A stretch of 64,000 bases of DNA from assembly GCF_900187995.1 (NCBI RefSeq), contig NZ_FZNZ01000013.1, forward strand, positions 1-64,000. Direction: 5' to 3'. This DNA is from Prevotella jejuni (lineage in GTDB: Bacteria > Bacteroidota > Bacteroidia > Bacteroidales > Bacteroidaceae). The notes beneath the pieces are model-generated. The model was not told the DNA's origin and did not search any database. It saw nothing but the letters and a program-made list of their open reading frames with translations. A program made the position numbers and the translations under genes. Positions 45,040-54,181 of this stretch are shown piece after piece; within the stretch, counting starts at the first letter, position 1; each line of letters begins with the position of its first letter.

Positions 45040-46341
45040 ATGAAGAAAAATCAGATAGATATAGTTACAATGGGATGCTCTAAGAATCTTGTAGATTCAG
45101 AGCTTATCATGAAACAATTTGAAGCAAACGGCTACCATTGTACGCATGACTCAAAGCGTCCACAGGGTGAGATTGCTGTTATCAATACGTGCGGTTTCAT
45201 CGAAGCCGCAAAGGAGGAGAGTATCAATACAATCCTTGAATTTATCAATAGAAAGAAGAATGGACAACTCAATAAACTTTATGTGATGGGTTGTCTCTCA
45301 CAGCGTTACAAAGATGAACTTGAAGCAGAATTACCAGAAGTAGATAAGTTCTATGGTAAGTTTAATTATAAACAACTGCTGACAGATCTTGGGAAAGCTG
45401 ATGTGCCTGCATGTAATGGTGTGCGTCATCTAACAACACCACGTCATTATGCTTATGTTAAGATTGCTGAAGGTTGCGATCGGCATTGTGCTTATTGTGC
45501 TATTCCTTTGATAACGGGTCGGCATCGCTCACGTCCTGTAGAGGAAGTGTTGGAGGAAGTGAAAGGACTTGTAGCCGAAGGAGTAAAGGAATTTCAGATA
45601 ATAGAACAGGAGTTAACTTACTATGGTGTTGACCTTGATGGTAAGCATCATATTACAGAGCTTATCTCTCGGATGGCTGATATAGAGGGAGTAGAGTGGA
45701 TACGCTTACATTATGCTTATCCTAATCAATTCCCACTCGACCTGCTTGATGTGATTGCAGAGAAACCAAATGTCTGTAAATATTTAGATATAGCTTTTCA
45801 GCATATCTCTGATCACATGCTTGACCGTATGCATAGGCATGTTACTAAGCAAGAAACACTCGATTTAATAGCAGAAATACGGCGTCGAGTGCCAGGAATA
45901 CATCTTCGTACGACGCTACTTGTTGGTTTCCCTGGTGAGACAGATGAGGACTTTGAAGAATTAAAAGAATTTGTTACCGAAGCTCGCTTTGAGCGTATGG
46001 GAGCTTTTTCTTATTCGGAAGAAGAAGGTACCTATAGTGCAAATCATTATAAAGATGATGTCTCAGAGGATGTTAAGCAGGCTCGCCTTGATGAGCTAAT
46101 GGCTATTCAACAAGGTATTTCTGAAGAATTGGAAGAAGAAAAAGTTGGTAAGACCTTTAAGGTTATTATAGACCGTAAAGAAGGTGATTACTACATTGGA
46201 CGAACAGAGTTCTGCTCGCCAGAAGTAGACCCAGAAGTCTTGATATCATCCAAAGGTAAATCTCTTCGAGTTGGTAAATTCTATAATGTACATATAACAA
46301 ACTCCGATGAGTTCGACCTTTTTGGTGAGGTTGTTGAGTAA
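45040..46341 (+). CDS. rimO: Ribosomal protein S12 methylthiotransferase
   Basis: 433 residues. MTTase N-terminal domain with MGCSKNLVDSE and its Cys set, radical SAM site CDRHCAYCAIP, C-terminal TRAM domain. It thiomethylates Asp88 of ribosomal protein S12. The pair RimO then HU is common in Bacteroidales. Confidence 0.95.
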   Translation: MKKNQIDIVTMGCSKNLVDSELIMKQFEANGYHCTHDSKRPQGEIAVINTCGFIEAAKEESINTILEFINRKKNGQLNKLYVMGCLSQRYKDELEAELPEVDKFYGKFNYKQLLTDLGKADVPACNGVRHLTTPRHYAYVKIAEGCDRHCAYCAIPLITGRHRSRPVEEVLEEVKGLVAEGVKEFQIIEQELTYYGVDLDGKHHITELISRMADIEGVEWIRLHYAYPNQFPLDLLDVIAEKPNVCKYLDIAFQHISDHMLDRMHRHVTKQETLDLIAEIRRRVPGIHLRTTLLVGFPGETDEDFEELKEFVTEARFERMGAFSYSEEEGTYSANHYKDDVSEDVKQARLDELMAIQQGISEELEEEKVGKTFKVIIDRKEGDYYIGRTEFCSPEVDPEVLISSKGKSLRVGKFYNVHITNSDEFDLFGEVVE

Positions 46342-46390
46342 AAAGGTAGTAGGCTAATAATTCTGAATTTGAATATAGGGAGAAAACAGG

Positions 46391-46684
46391 ATGAACAATA
46401 AAGAATTCATTGCTACATTAGCAGCAAAGACTGGATACACACAGGATGAAAGTCAAAAGATGGCGAAAGCTATTGTTGATTTGATGGGTAAGTCCTTCGA
46501 ATCAGGAGAGCCTGTTCCTGTGGTTGGTTTTGGTACGTTTGAAGTAAAGAAACGACTGGAGCGTGTGATGGTCAATCCTTCTACTGGTTTGCGTATGTTG
46601 GTTCCTCCTAAGTTGGTTCTTAATTTCAAACCTGCAGCAACAATAAAAGGACACGTAAGAAAGGGAGGTACGGAAAATGGCTAA
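46391..46684 (+). CDS. HU/IHF-family DNA-binding protein
   Basis: 97 residues, single HU domain: MNNKEFIATLAAKTGYTQDESQKMAKAIVDLMGKSF..., with the arm region VGFGTFEVKKRLERVMVNPSTG. Cytoplasmic nucleoid protein, presumably dimeric. It overlaps the next gene by 8 bp, so the two are translationally coupled and may form a heterodimer. Confidence 0.92.
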   Translation: MNNKEFIATLAAKTGYTQDESQKMAKAIVDLMGKSFESGEPVPVVGFGTFEVKKRLERVMVNPSTGLRMLVPPKLVLNFKPAATIKGHVRKGGTENG

Positions 46685-48146
46685 GACGACAATACAACTT
46701 ATAGCTAACGGATTGGCTAAGGATTTCAACCTATCTGCTGTAGAGGCGACTACTTTTGTTGAAGCCTTTTTCAATATAGTAAGTGAGGAACTGAAGAATG
46801 GTAATCAAGTTAAGATTAAAGGACTTGGTACCTTTAAGGTTCAATCCGTTAAACCTCGTGAGAGCGTAAACGTTAATACAGGTGAGCGTGTACTTATTGA
46901 AGGTCATGATAAGATTACGTTCACTCCTGACGCTGTCATGAAAGAACTTGTCAACAAGCCATTCTCACAGTTTGAAACTGTTGTTATTAATGATGGTGTT
47001 AATACAGAAGAGTTAGAACGTGTTCCTGTTGAGGATAGTTCAGAAGAGGTAAAGTCTGAAGCAACAAATGAGACTTCAACTACTACTATTACAGATGTAC
47101 AATCAGATAGTATTAGTGAGGAAAAAGACAGAGAGAAGGAGCTTGCTAAAGAGACGAACCAGCATGTAGAAAAAGAGTCTCTGCCAGTAGAGAAGGTTAT
47201 TGAAGACAACTTGAGCACAGTAAGTTATTCAAATGAAGCTGATGAAGAACCTTCTTTACTAAAAGACGAAAATCTCTCAACAGTAATCGAACAACCTTCG
47301 ACACAAGATGAAATCGAAGATGTGTTACAAGAAGAGACGGTTGATGCTGCTGTGAAATGGGCTGAGGAGGTTTCTAAAGTAGAACAAACTAATTCAAAGA
47401 AACCAGCTGAACAGAAAGAACCTCCTTTGAATGATAATCCGATAGTTGTAGAACAGTCACAGCAGGAGGTGCCTTCGAAGATTATTAATGAAGGAGTTGG
47501 AGAAGATTCAAAACAGTCAGAATCACCGAAAGTTAGCAATGAAGTTGTAGAAGACCCACAGAGAGAAGAACCTTCGCAGGACGAGAATGTAGCAGATGTT
47601 GCAAATCTTTCTAAGCAGGAAGAGCCTTCAAAGCTGTCAAATGAAGATGATGGTGATGAGGAAAGCTCTGCAAATGGTACATTAAAGAAGGTTGCCTTGA
47701 TAGCTTTCCTTGTAATTGTATGTCTTGGTATTTTCCTTTGGACACGAATAGGTAATAAAGAAGTAAGGAAAACGTCGACTGATGTTGCGGAACAAACAAG
47801 TAAGAAAGAAGATAACCCTTCACTTGGAACAAAAACGGTTCCAGCAGATACAGTTAGTAAGACTAAAGCTAAGAAGGTATTAGAAAAGAAAGAAACATCT
47901 GATGCAGAGTCGTTTGCAGCACTAAACCATGACGCTCGTATCCGTTATGGGGCATATAACATTGTTGGTATAGACCGCATTGTTGTATTGAAGAAGGGTG
48001 AAACAATGGAGAAATATAGCCGCAAGACGCTTGGTGCAGATATGGTTGGCTATTTCCAAGTACTTAATGGTTGTAAGACAATGCAAGCTGGTGATACAAT
48101 GAAAGTACCTAAGGTTGAATTAAGACCCGAGTATAGGAATAGGTAA
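46677..48146 (+). CDS. Membrane-anchored HU-type protein with LysM-like C-terminus
   Basis: 489 residues with an unusual architecture. Residues 1-100 are an HU/IHF domain (VKIKGLGTFKVQSVKPRESVNVNTGERVLIEGHDKITFTP). Residues about 105-335 are an acidic, Glu/Ser/Val-rich repetitive linker. A single membrane helix (about 338-358; VALIAFLVIVCLGIFLW) follows, then a Lys-rich stretch and a LysM-like segment (about 432-480; VVLKKGETMEKYSRKTLG). Predicted topology: HU in the cytoplasm, LysM-like domain in the periplasm, which would tie DNA to the cell wall. Starts within the preceding HU gene (8-bp overlap). Function is inferred. Confidence 0.85.
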   Translation: MAKTTIQLIANGLAKDFNLSAVEATTFVEAFFNIVSEELKNGNQVKIKGLGTFKVQSVKPRESVNVNTGERVLIEGHDKITFTPDAVMKELVNKPFSQFETVVINDGVNTEELERVPVEDSSEEVKSEATNETSTTTITDVQSDSISEEKDREKELAKETNQHVEKESLPVEKVIEDNLSTVSYSNEADEEPSLLKDENLSTVIEQPSTQDEIEDVLQEETVDAAVKWAEEVSKVEQTNSKKPAEQKEPPLNDNPIVVEQSQQEVPSKIINEGVGEDSKQSESPKVSNEVVEDPQREEPSQDENVADVANLSKQEEPSKLSNEDDGDEESSANGTLKKVALIAFLVIVCLGIFLWTRIGNKEVRKTSTDVAEQTSKKEDNPSLGTKTVPADTVSKTKAKKVLEKKETSDAESFAALNHDARIRYGAYNIVGIDRIVVLKKGETMEKYSRKTLGADMVGYFQVLNGCKTMQAGDTMKVPKVELRPEYRNR

Positions 48147-48201
48147 AGTTTCGTTGTTTTATATAAAATTATAACCACCTTGCGCAGGTGTGATTATGTA
48201 G

Positions 48202-48390
48202 AAAAGAGGGTGTGTCAAAATGCAAATTAATAACTTGACAACTTTCAATCTATAAGTAGGATTCTTCTAAAGGCAAAGAAAAGACCATTTCTTTACTCAA
48301 AATCGAGTATAGAAATGGTCATTTTTTATTGGATTGTTTCAAACTGTAAGATTATCAAAATGATATTTGCATTTTGACACACCCTCTTTT
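48202..48390. mobile_element. MITE with 26-bp perfect terminal inverted repeats
   Basis: 189 bp, no ORF. Ends 48202-48227 and 48365-48390 are exactly complementary over 26 bp (GAGGGTGTGTCAAAATGC core). The sub-terminal GTGTGTCAAAATGC ends are typical of non-autonomous derivatives of insertion sequences. No clear target duplication is visible. Its centre carries a terminator-like hairpin. Confidence 0.85.
48283..48326 (+). terminator. Terminator-like hairpin inside the MITE
   Basis: GACCATTTCT (48283-48292) and its complement (48311-48320) plus TACTC/GAGTA form a long stem followed by ATTTTTTATT. Likely ends transcription from the HU-LysM gene 136 bp upstream. Confidence 0.6.
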
Positions 48391-48412
48391 TAATATAATT
48401 TAGACACTATTC

Positions 48413-48444
48413 TTCGCTTCATCCGCATTTATGTTGTACTTTTG
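48413..48444 (+). promoter_or_regulatory. Promoter of the moxR-bat operon
   Basis: TACTTTTG (48437-48444) lies 48 bp before the moxR ATG, with TTCG at 48413-48416 spaced 20 nt in place of TTTG. Confidence 0.5.
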
Positions 48445-48492
48445 CGACTAATAGAATAAGAATATAATAGTACAATAATAATTCGTAAGATA

Positions 48493-49488
48493 ATGGCAGA
48501 ATCTATTGATATTAGAGAGTTAAATGAGCGGATAGAAAGACAGAGTACATTTGTTACCAACTTGACGACGGGAATGAATCAAGTCATTGTTGGGCAAAAA
48601 CATCTGATAGATTCATTATTAATATCACTGCTCAGTGATGGTCATATTCTCCTTGAAGGAGTACCAGGTTTAGCAAAGACGCTTGCAATTAAAACGTTAT
48701 CACAGCTCATAGATGCTCGTTATAGTCGAATTCAGTTTACTCCAGACCTTTTACCTGCAGATGTTATTGGTACGCAGATATACTCACAAAAGGATGAGGC
48801 TTTTCATGTAAAGAAGGGTCCTGTGTTTGCTAACTTTGTGCTTGCAGATGAGATCAATCGAGCTCCAGCGAAAGTTCAGAGTGCTTTGTTGGAAGCAATG
48901 CAAGAACATCAAGTTACTATAGGTGAGACTACCTTTGAACTTCCTAATCCTTTCCTTGTTATGGCAACTCAGAACCCAATAGAGCAGGAGGGAACCTATA
49001 TGCTGCCAGAGGCACAAGTAGACCGCTTTATGTTAAAGGTTGTTATAGACTATCCTACGATAGAAGAGGAGAAACTTGTTATACGTGAGAACCTTCAAGA
49101 GAGTATGCCTGTTGTGCATCCTGTCGTTAGTGCCAATGAGATTCTTGAGGCTCGTCGTGTAGTTAAGGATGTATATATTGATGAAAAGATAATGCAATAT
49201 ATTGCAGATATAGTATTCGCTACGCGTTATCCAGAACGTTATCAGTTACCAGAATTGAAGCAGATGATGACATTTGGAGGTAGTCCGCGTGCAAGTATTA
49301 ATCTTGCAAAGGCAAGTCGGGCATACGCCTTTATTAAGCATCGTGGTTATGTTGTCCCTGAAGACGTGCGTGCTATGGCTCATGATGTGCTACGTCATAG
49401 AATAGGACTATCATACGAGGCTGAGGCTGCTGACCTTACTACCGAGAAGATTATAAGTGAAATTATTAATAAAGTACAAGTGCCATAA
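48493..49488 (+). CDS. MoxR-family AAA+ ATPase
   Basis: 331 residues. Walker A GVPGLAKTLAIK and Walker B FVLADEINRAPAKVQSALLEAMQE, sensor GTYMLPEAQVDRFM. Chaperone-type ATPase that works with VWA-domain proteins. First gene of the bat operon, preceded by a TACTTTTG element at 48437. Confidence 0.93.
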   Translation: MAESIDIRELNERIERQSTFVTNLTTGMNQVIVGQKHLIDSLLISLLSDGHILLEGVPGLAKTLAIKTLSQLIDARYSRIQFTPDLLPADVIGTQIYSQKDEAFHVKKGPVFANFVLADEINRAPAKVQSALLEAMQEHQVTIGETTFELPNPFLVMATQNPIEQEGTYMLPEAQVDRFMLKVVIDYPTIEEEKLVIRENLQESMPVVHPVVSANEILEARRVVKDVYIDEKIMQYIADIVFATRYPERYQLPELKQMMTFGGSPRASINLAKASRAYAFIKHRGYVVPEDVRAMAHDVLRHRIGLSYEAEAADLTTEKIISEIINKVQVP

Positions 49489-49538
49489 TCTCTATATTAG
49501 GCTTTAGAAGTATTTAGAAAGCATTATCGTCATTTTTT

Positions 49539-50411
49539 ATGGAGACTACTGAATTATTAAAGAAGGTCCGTAAGATAGAAATCAAGACCTTAGGACTAAG
49601 CCAGAATATCTTTGCTGGGCAGTATCATTCTGCCTTTAAAGGTCGTGGTATGGCTTTTTCTGAGGTGCGTGAGTATCAGTATGGTGATGATGTTAGAGAT
49701 ATTGATTGGAATGTAACAGGCCGTTTCCATCGTCCGTATGTAAAGGTATTTGAAGAAGAACGTGAGTTAACAGTGATGTTGCTAATAGATGTTAGTGGCT
49801 CACTTGATTTCGGTACTTTAGGTCAGTTAAAGCGAGAATGTGCAACAGAAATAGCTGCTATTTTAGCTTTTTCTGCTATTCAAAATAATGACAAGATTGG
49901 TGTTATATTCTTCTCAGACCGTATAGAGAAATATATCGCTCCAAAGAAAGGGCGTAAGCACATCCTTTATCTTATTCGTGAAATGTTAACTTTCACACCT
50001 AATAGTAAGAAAACAGATGTAGGAGTAAGTCTTGAATACCTTAATAAAGTGATGAAGCGACGTTGCACTGCATTTGTTATTAGTGATTTCTATACGCGTA
50101 AGGATTTTAGTCAAGAACTTCGAATAGCTAATAAGAAGCACGATGTCGTTGCGATTCAAGTATATGATCCTCGTGCAAAGGATATGCCTGATATAGGATT
50201 AATGAAAGTTATTGATGCTGAAACTGGGCATGAGATGTATGTTGATACACATGATGTGCGCTTAAGAAAGGAACATAAACGGTATTGGATGGAGCGTGAG
50301 AAACGCCTACATGATACGTTAAGCCAGAGTCGTGTAGATAGTGTGGCGATAGCAACGGATGATGATTATGTTAAAATGTTGATGTCGTTGTTTGCAAAGA
50401 GAAATCGATGA
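49539..50411 (+). CDS. DUF58-family VWA-like protein
   Basis: 290 residues. RGMAFSEVREYQYGDDVRDIDWNVTGRFHRPYVKVFEEER is the DUF58 signature (shortened here: GDDVRDIDWN), followed by LLIDVSGSLDFG with a MIDAS-like DxSxS. Cytoplasmic partner of MoxR in the bat locus. Its stop codon overlaps the next start by 4 bp. Confidence 0.92.
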   Translation: METTELLKKVRKIEIKTLGLSQNIFAGQYHSAFKGRGMAFSEVREYQYGDDVRDIDWNVTGRFHRPYVKVFEEERELTVMLLIDVSGSLDFGTLGQLKRECATEIAAILAFSAIQNNDKIGVIFFSDRIEKYIAPKKGRKHILYLIREMLTFTPNSKKTDVGVSLEYLNKVMKRRCTAFVISDFYTRKDFSQELRIANKKHDVVAIQVYDPRAKDMPDIGLMKVIDAETGHEMYVDTHDVRLRKEHKRYWMEREKRLHDTLSQSRVDSVAIATDDDYVKMLMSLFAKRNR

Positions 50412-51451
50412 AAAGATATATTATACTATTTGTATTGCTAATTCTGACTGTTATATGTCATGCACAGGTACAGGTAACGGCAAGTGTGGATTCTGCCCAG
50501 ATATTAATTGGGGGACGTTCACACTATTACATTACTGTAAATGTACCCAAGGGTAAGACGGTTTCTTTCCCAGAATATAATAATAAAAAGGACATAGCAG
50601 CAGGAGTGGAAGTTCTCCAGACTAAGAGCGATACAACAGAAGTAAATAACGAATTAAGAATAAGAAAGATATATACTATAACAGCTTGGGATGCTAAGCA
50701 TTATACAATTCCTGCACAGAAAGTTGTTGTAGGAGATGCTACAACGATGACAGGAAAGGTTGGCTTGAATGTTCAAGCTATTCCTGTAGATACAGTAAAG
50801 AACATGCCAATGCCACCAGATGACATACAGAAAGTTCCTTTCTCTTGGCATGAGTGGATACCAGTATTTATCTTTATCTTATTGATGATCCTATTTCTTG
50901 GTGTTGCATTCTATCTCTATCGTATCCTTCGTCATAAGAAGTCAGGATGGAAACCAAAGAAATCAAAGACTTTATCTTTTTATGAACAAGCTAAACACGA
51001 CCTTACTGAGATTGCGACAAAGAAACAGATATATAAAGAGCAAAAGGATTATTATACAGATGTTACAAACGTGTTAAGGACATACATCTATCGGAGATTC
51101 AATATCAATGCATTGGAAATGACTTCTCATGAAATGTTGGATTCTCTTAAAGAGACGTGTGACGCATTGAAGATTGACGACTTAAGAGCGATACTGACAA
51201 CTGTTGATTTGGTTAAATTCGCTAAGTATTCAACTAACTTGAATGATATGGATTATTATCTTAATAGTATTGAGCATTTTATTGATAGTACGAAGATAAA
51301 TGAACCTGTTGAAGTTGTAAGCGAACCAAAAGAGGATATAAAAGATAAACGTTCACGTAAGATGCTAAAACTTACAATTGCGTTGTTAATTGTTGCGTCT
51401 GTAGTAGTATTTCTTTATACACTGTCAGAAGTGTATACTCTCGTAATGTAA
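50408..51451 (+). CDS. Membrane protein of the bat operon (function unknown)
   Basis: 347 residues: signal peptide (MKRYIILFVLLILTVICHA), periplasmic beta-rich domain (about 20-145), a membrane helix (about 152-172; VFIFILLMILFLGVAFYLY), a cytoplasmic helical region, and a C-terminal helix (about 320-345). Coupled to the DUF58 gene by a 4-bp overlap. It belongs to the bat locus by position; the periplasmic domain faintly resembles the N-terminus of BatD. Confidence 0.8.
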   Translation: MKRYIILFVLLILTVICHAQVQVTASVDSAQILIGGRSHYYITVNVPKGKTVSFPEYNNKKDIAAGVEVLQTKSDTTEVNNELRIRKIYTITAWDAKHYTIPAQKVVVGDATTMTGKVGLNVQAIPVDTVKNMPMPPDDIQKVPFSWHEWIPVFIFILLMILFLGVAFYLYRILRHKKSGWKPKKSKTLSFYEQAKHDLTEIATKKQIYKEQKDYYTDVTNVLRTYIYRRFNINALEMTSHEMLDSLKETCDALKIDDLRAILTTVDLVKFAKYSTNLNDMDYYLNSIEHFIDSTKINEPVEVVSEPKEDIKDKRSRKMLKLTIALLIVASVVVFLYTLSEVYTLVM

Positions 51452-51470
51452 TATAAATATGATATAAGGA

Positions 51471-52427
51471 ATGGAATTTGCCAATATAGGATATCTACTT
51501 TTGCTACTATTACTGATACCATATATTTTATGGTATTTCTTTCGTGGTAAAGGTAAAGAGCCAACCATGAGGATGAGCGATACATTTGCTTATCAACATG
51601 CTCCCAAGAGTTGGAAGGTAAGATTAATTCATCTTCCTATGGTTTTGCGTTGTATTGTTTATACTTTGGTGGTTATAATATTGGCACGCCCTCAGACCTA
51701 TAATACTTGGGATGATAAAGATACGGAAGGTATTGATATAATGTTGGCAATGGATGTTTCTGCGAGTATGTTAACAGAAGATGTATTCCCTAATCGCTTG
51801 GAAGTAGCTAAGGAAGTAGCGTCTGAGTTTATTAATAGTCGACCAAATGATAACATCGGACTTACGATATTTGCTGGTGAAGCCTTCACGCAATGTCCAA
51901 TGACACTTGATCATACAGCCTTATTAAATCTACTTCATGGTGTGCGTACAGATTTAGTTACGAGTGGACTGATGCAAGATGGTACTGCTATTGGTATGGG
52001 CTTGGCGAATTCTGTTAGTCGTTTGAAAGACTCAAAGGCAAAGAGTAAGATAGTCATCCTTTTAACTGATGGTAGTAATAATGTTGGTTCTATCTCTCCG
52101 ATGACAGCAGCTTCTATTGCTAAGAAATTCGGTATCAGAGTCTATACGATTGGTCTTGGTAGAGAGACAGGTGAGGATATAGGTGCTATTGACTATAAGA
52201 CTCTGCAGGACATAGCCGTTTCAACACATGGAGAATTCTATAGAGCACAAAGTCAGGCAGAGTTATCTAAAATTTATCAAGATATTGATAAACTTGAAAA
52301 AACTAAGATGAAGGTAAAGGCTTATGACCATCTGCATGAAGCTTATATGCCTTTTGCATGGTTAGCATTGATACTTTTTTGCTTTGAGCTATTACTTCGT
52401 TGGACAGTCTTTAGACGTTTACCATAA
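51471..52427 (+). CDS. batA: VWA-domain protein BatA
   Basis: 318 residues. Two N-terminal membrane helices (about 5-25 and 58-75), a VWA domain with MIDAS AMDVSASM and TDGSNNVG, and a C-terminal helix (about 293-312). Inner-membrane component of the Bacteroides aerotolerance system; the VWA faces one side of the membrane and likely binds a metal-dependent partner. Followed by batB 58 bp later. Confidence 0.92.
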   Translation: MEFANIGYLLLLLLLIPYILWYFFRGKGKEPTMRMSDTFAYQHAPKSWKVRLIHLPMVLRCIVYTLVVIILARPQTYNTWDDKDTEGIDIMLAMDVSASMLTEDVFPNRLEVAKEVASEFINSRPNDNIGLTIFAGEAFTQCPMTLDHTALLNLLHGVRTDLVTSGLMQDGTAIGMGLANSVSRLKDSKAKSKIVILLTDGSNNVGSISPMTAASIAKKFGIRVYTIGLGRETGEDIGAIDYKTLQDIAVSTHGEFYRAQSQAELSKIYQDIDKLEKTKMKVKAYDHLHEAYMPFAWLALILFCFELLLRWTVFRRLP

Positions 52428-52484
52428 GTTTATCTCTTTGTAATGTCAATAATAGATCAATTGCATAACAAGAATATTTGAAGA

Positions 52485-53480
52485 ATGTTTAGATTTGATA
52501 ATCCTATATATCTATGGTTGTTGTTACTGATACCTTTATCAGTAATGATTTACTTGTATTCTATTCGTAAGCGTAAGCAACGAATAGCAAGATTTGGGAA
52601 TCCCACACTTGTACGCCAACTATCTCCAATGACAAGTAAGAAACGTAGTTGGATTAAATTTGTGTTACTTGAATTGTCATTGCTTTTTCTCATACTTATT
52701 CTTGCTCGTCCACAAATAGGAAGTAAGCTTGCAACTAACAAGGAGCGAGAAGGAATAGAGACTATTATAGCACTTGATATTAGTAACTCTATGTTGGCAG
52801 AGGATGTTGCTCCGTCTCGTTTAGAAAAGAGTAAGTTGTTGGTAGAGAACTTAATGAATAAGTTTAGCGAGGATAGAATAGGGTTAATAGTCTTTGCTGG
52901 AGATGCTTTTGTTCAGTTACCGATAACAAGTGATTATGTTTCTGCTAAGATGTTTTTAGATAATATCAACCCTTCATTAATTGAAACACAGGGTACTGAC
53001 ATAGGAAAAGCACTCCAACTTTCTATGAATAGCTTCACACCTAATTCAAAAGTGGGTAAGGCTATTATCTTGATAACAGATGGTGAAGATAATGAAGGTG
53101 GTGCTGAAGAAATGGCAAAGCAGGCACAAAGTAAGGGTATAAAAGTCTTCATTTTGGGTATTGGCTCAAAAGAAGGGGCCACTATCCCAATGCCAGATGG
53201 AGGATTATTAAAGACTTCGACTGGTGATGTTGTTAAGACACATCTTAATGAAGAGATGTGTAAACAAATTGCTGACGCAGGTCATGGCGTTTATCTTCAT
53301 GTTAATAATAGTAGTACTGCCGATGCTGTGCTGGGTAGAGAACTCGATAAACTTCAAAAAGGAAAAATCAATAATATTGCTTATAGCGACTTTGATGAGC
53401 AATTTCAAGCATTAGCATTGCTTGTTGTTATTTTATTGATTGCAGATGCTGTATTACTTGAAAGAAAAAGACGATGGTAA
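52485..53480 (+). CDS. batB: VWA-domain protein BatB
   Basis: 331 residues with the same layout as BatA: helices near 8-25 and 60-77, MIDAS ALDISNSM, TDGEDNEG, and a C-terminal helix (about 305-325). Its 3' end lies 4 bp before the batC start codon, so they are translated together. Confidence 0.92.
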   Translation: MFRFDNPIYLWLLLLIPLSVMIYLYSIRKRKQRIARFGNPTLVRQLSPMTSKKRSWIKFVLLELSLLFLILILARPQIGSKLATNKEREGIETIIALDISNSMLAEDVAPSRLEKSKLLVENLMNKFSEDRIGLIVFAGDAFVQLPITSDYVSAKMFLDNINPSLIETQGTDIGKALQLSMNSFTPNSKVGKAIILITDGEDNEGGAEEMAKQAQSKGIKVFILGIGSKEGATIPMPDGGLLKTSTGDVVKTHLNEEMCKQIADAGHGVYLHVNNSSTADAVLGRELDKLQKGKINNIAYSDFDEQFQALALLVVILLIADAVLLERKRRW

Positions 53481-53484
53481 GAGT

Positions 53485-54171
53485 ATGACAAAACGACTTT
53501 ATATCATAGTGTGTTTATTGATGATGTTTGTTGAAATGAATGGACAAACATCTAATCAACTGATAAGGGAAGGGAATAGACTCTTTTCCTCAAAGAAGTA
53601 TGCTCAATCTGAGATACTTTATCGCAAAGCAGTAGATAAGGATGTCAACAATGCTATTGCTAATTATAATTTAGGCCGAAGCCTACAAGAACAGAAGAAG
53701 AACGCAGAAGCAAAGAAATTTTATGAAGCTGCAGCAAAGTTAGAGAAGGATCCTATTCGTCAGTCAAGTAGTTACAATAACTTAGGAACTATCTTCCAAA
53801 ACGAAAAAGACTACACAAAGGCGATAGAGGCTTATAAAAATGCGTTACGTCATAATCCAAACCACAATAACGCACGATATAATCTTGAATTGTGTAAACA
53901 AAAGCAGAAGCAACAAAAGCAGAAGCAACAATCATCAAACGATAAGAAGAATAAATCCAATAAGGATAAAGATAAGAAGAAGCAGTCTCAGAATAAGAAT
54001 CAAAAGAACAATCAGAAAAAGAATAATCAGCAGAAAGATAAGCAAGATATGAGTAAAGAGAATGCTGAGCAGCTTCTTAATGCTGTTAAGCAACAAGAGA
54101 AAGAGACTCAAGAGCGTTTATCAAAAGCTATGCGTCAGCCTTCTGATAGAAAACTTGATAAAAACTGGTAA
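53485..54171 (+). CDS. batC: TPR protein BatC
   Basis: 228 residues from ATG 53485 (MTKRLYIIVCLLMMFVEMNGQ), which gives a signal peptide; an earlier in-frame ATG at 53440 would overlap batB. TPR repeats occupy residues 22-140 (ANYNLGRSLQEQKK, NLGTIFQNEKDYTKAI). Residues 140-200 are a Lys/Gln/Asn-rich disordered tail (KQKQQKQKQQSSNDKKNKS). Periplasmic scaffold of the bat complex. Confidence 0.9.
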   Translation: MTKRLYIIVCLLMMFVEMNGQTSNQLIREGNRLFSSKKYAQSEILYRKAVDKDVNNAIANYNLGRSLQEQKKNAEAKKFYEAAAKLEKDPIRQSSSYNNLGTIFQNEKDYTKAIEAYKNALRHNPNHNNARYNLELCKQKQKQQKQKQQSSNDKKNKSNKDKDKKKQSQNKNQKNNQKKNNQQKDKQDMSKENAEQLLNAVKQQEKETQERLSKAMRQPSDRKLDKNW

Positions 54172-54181
54172 TATTGGAAAT

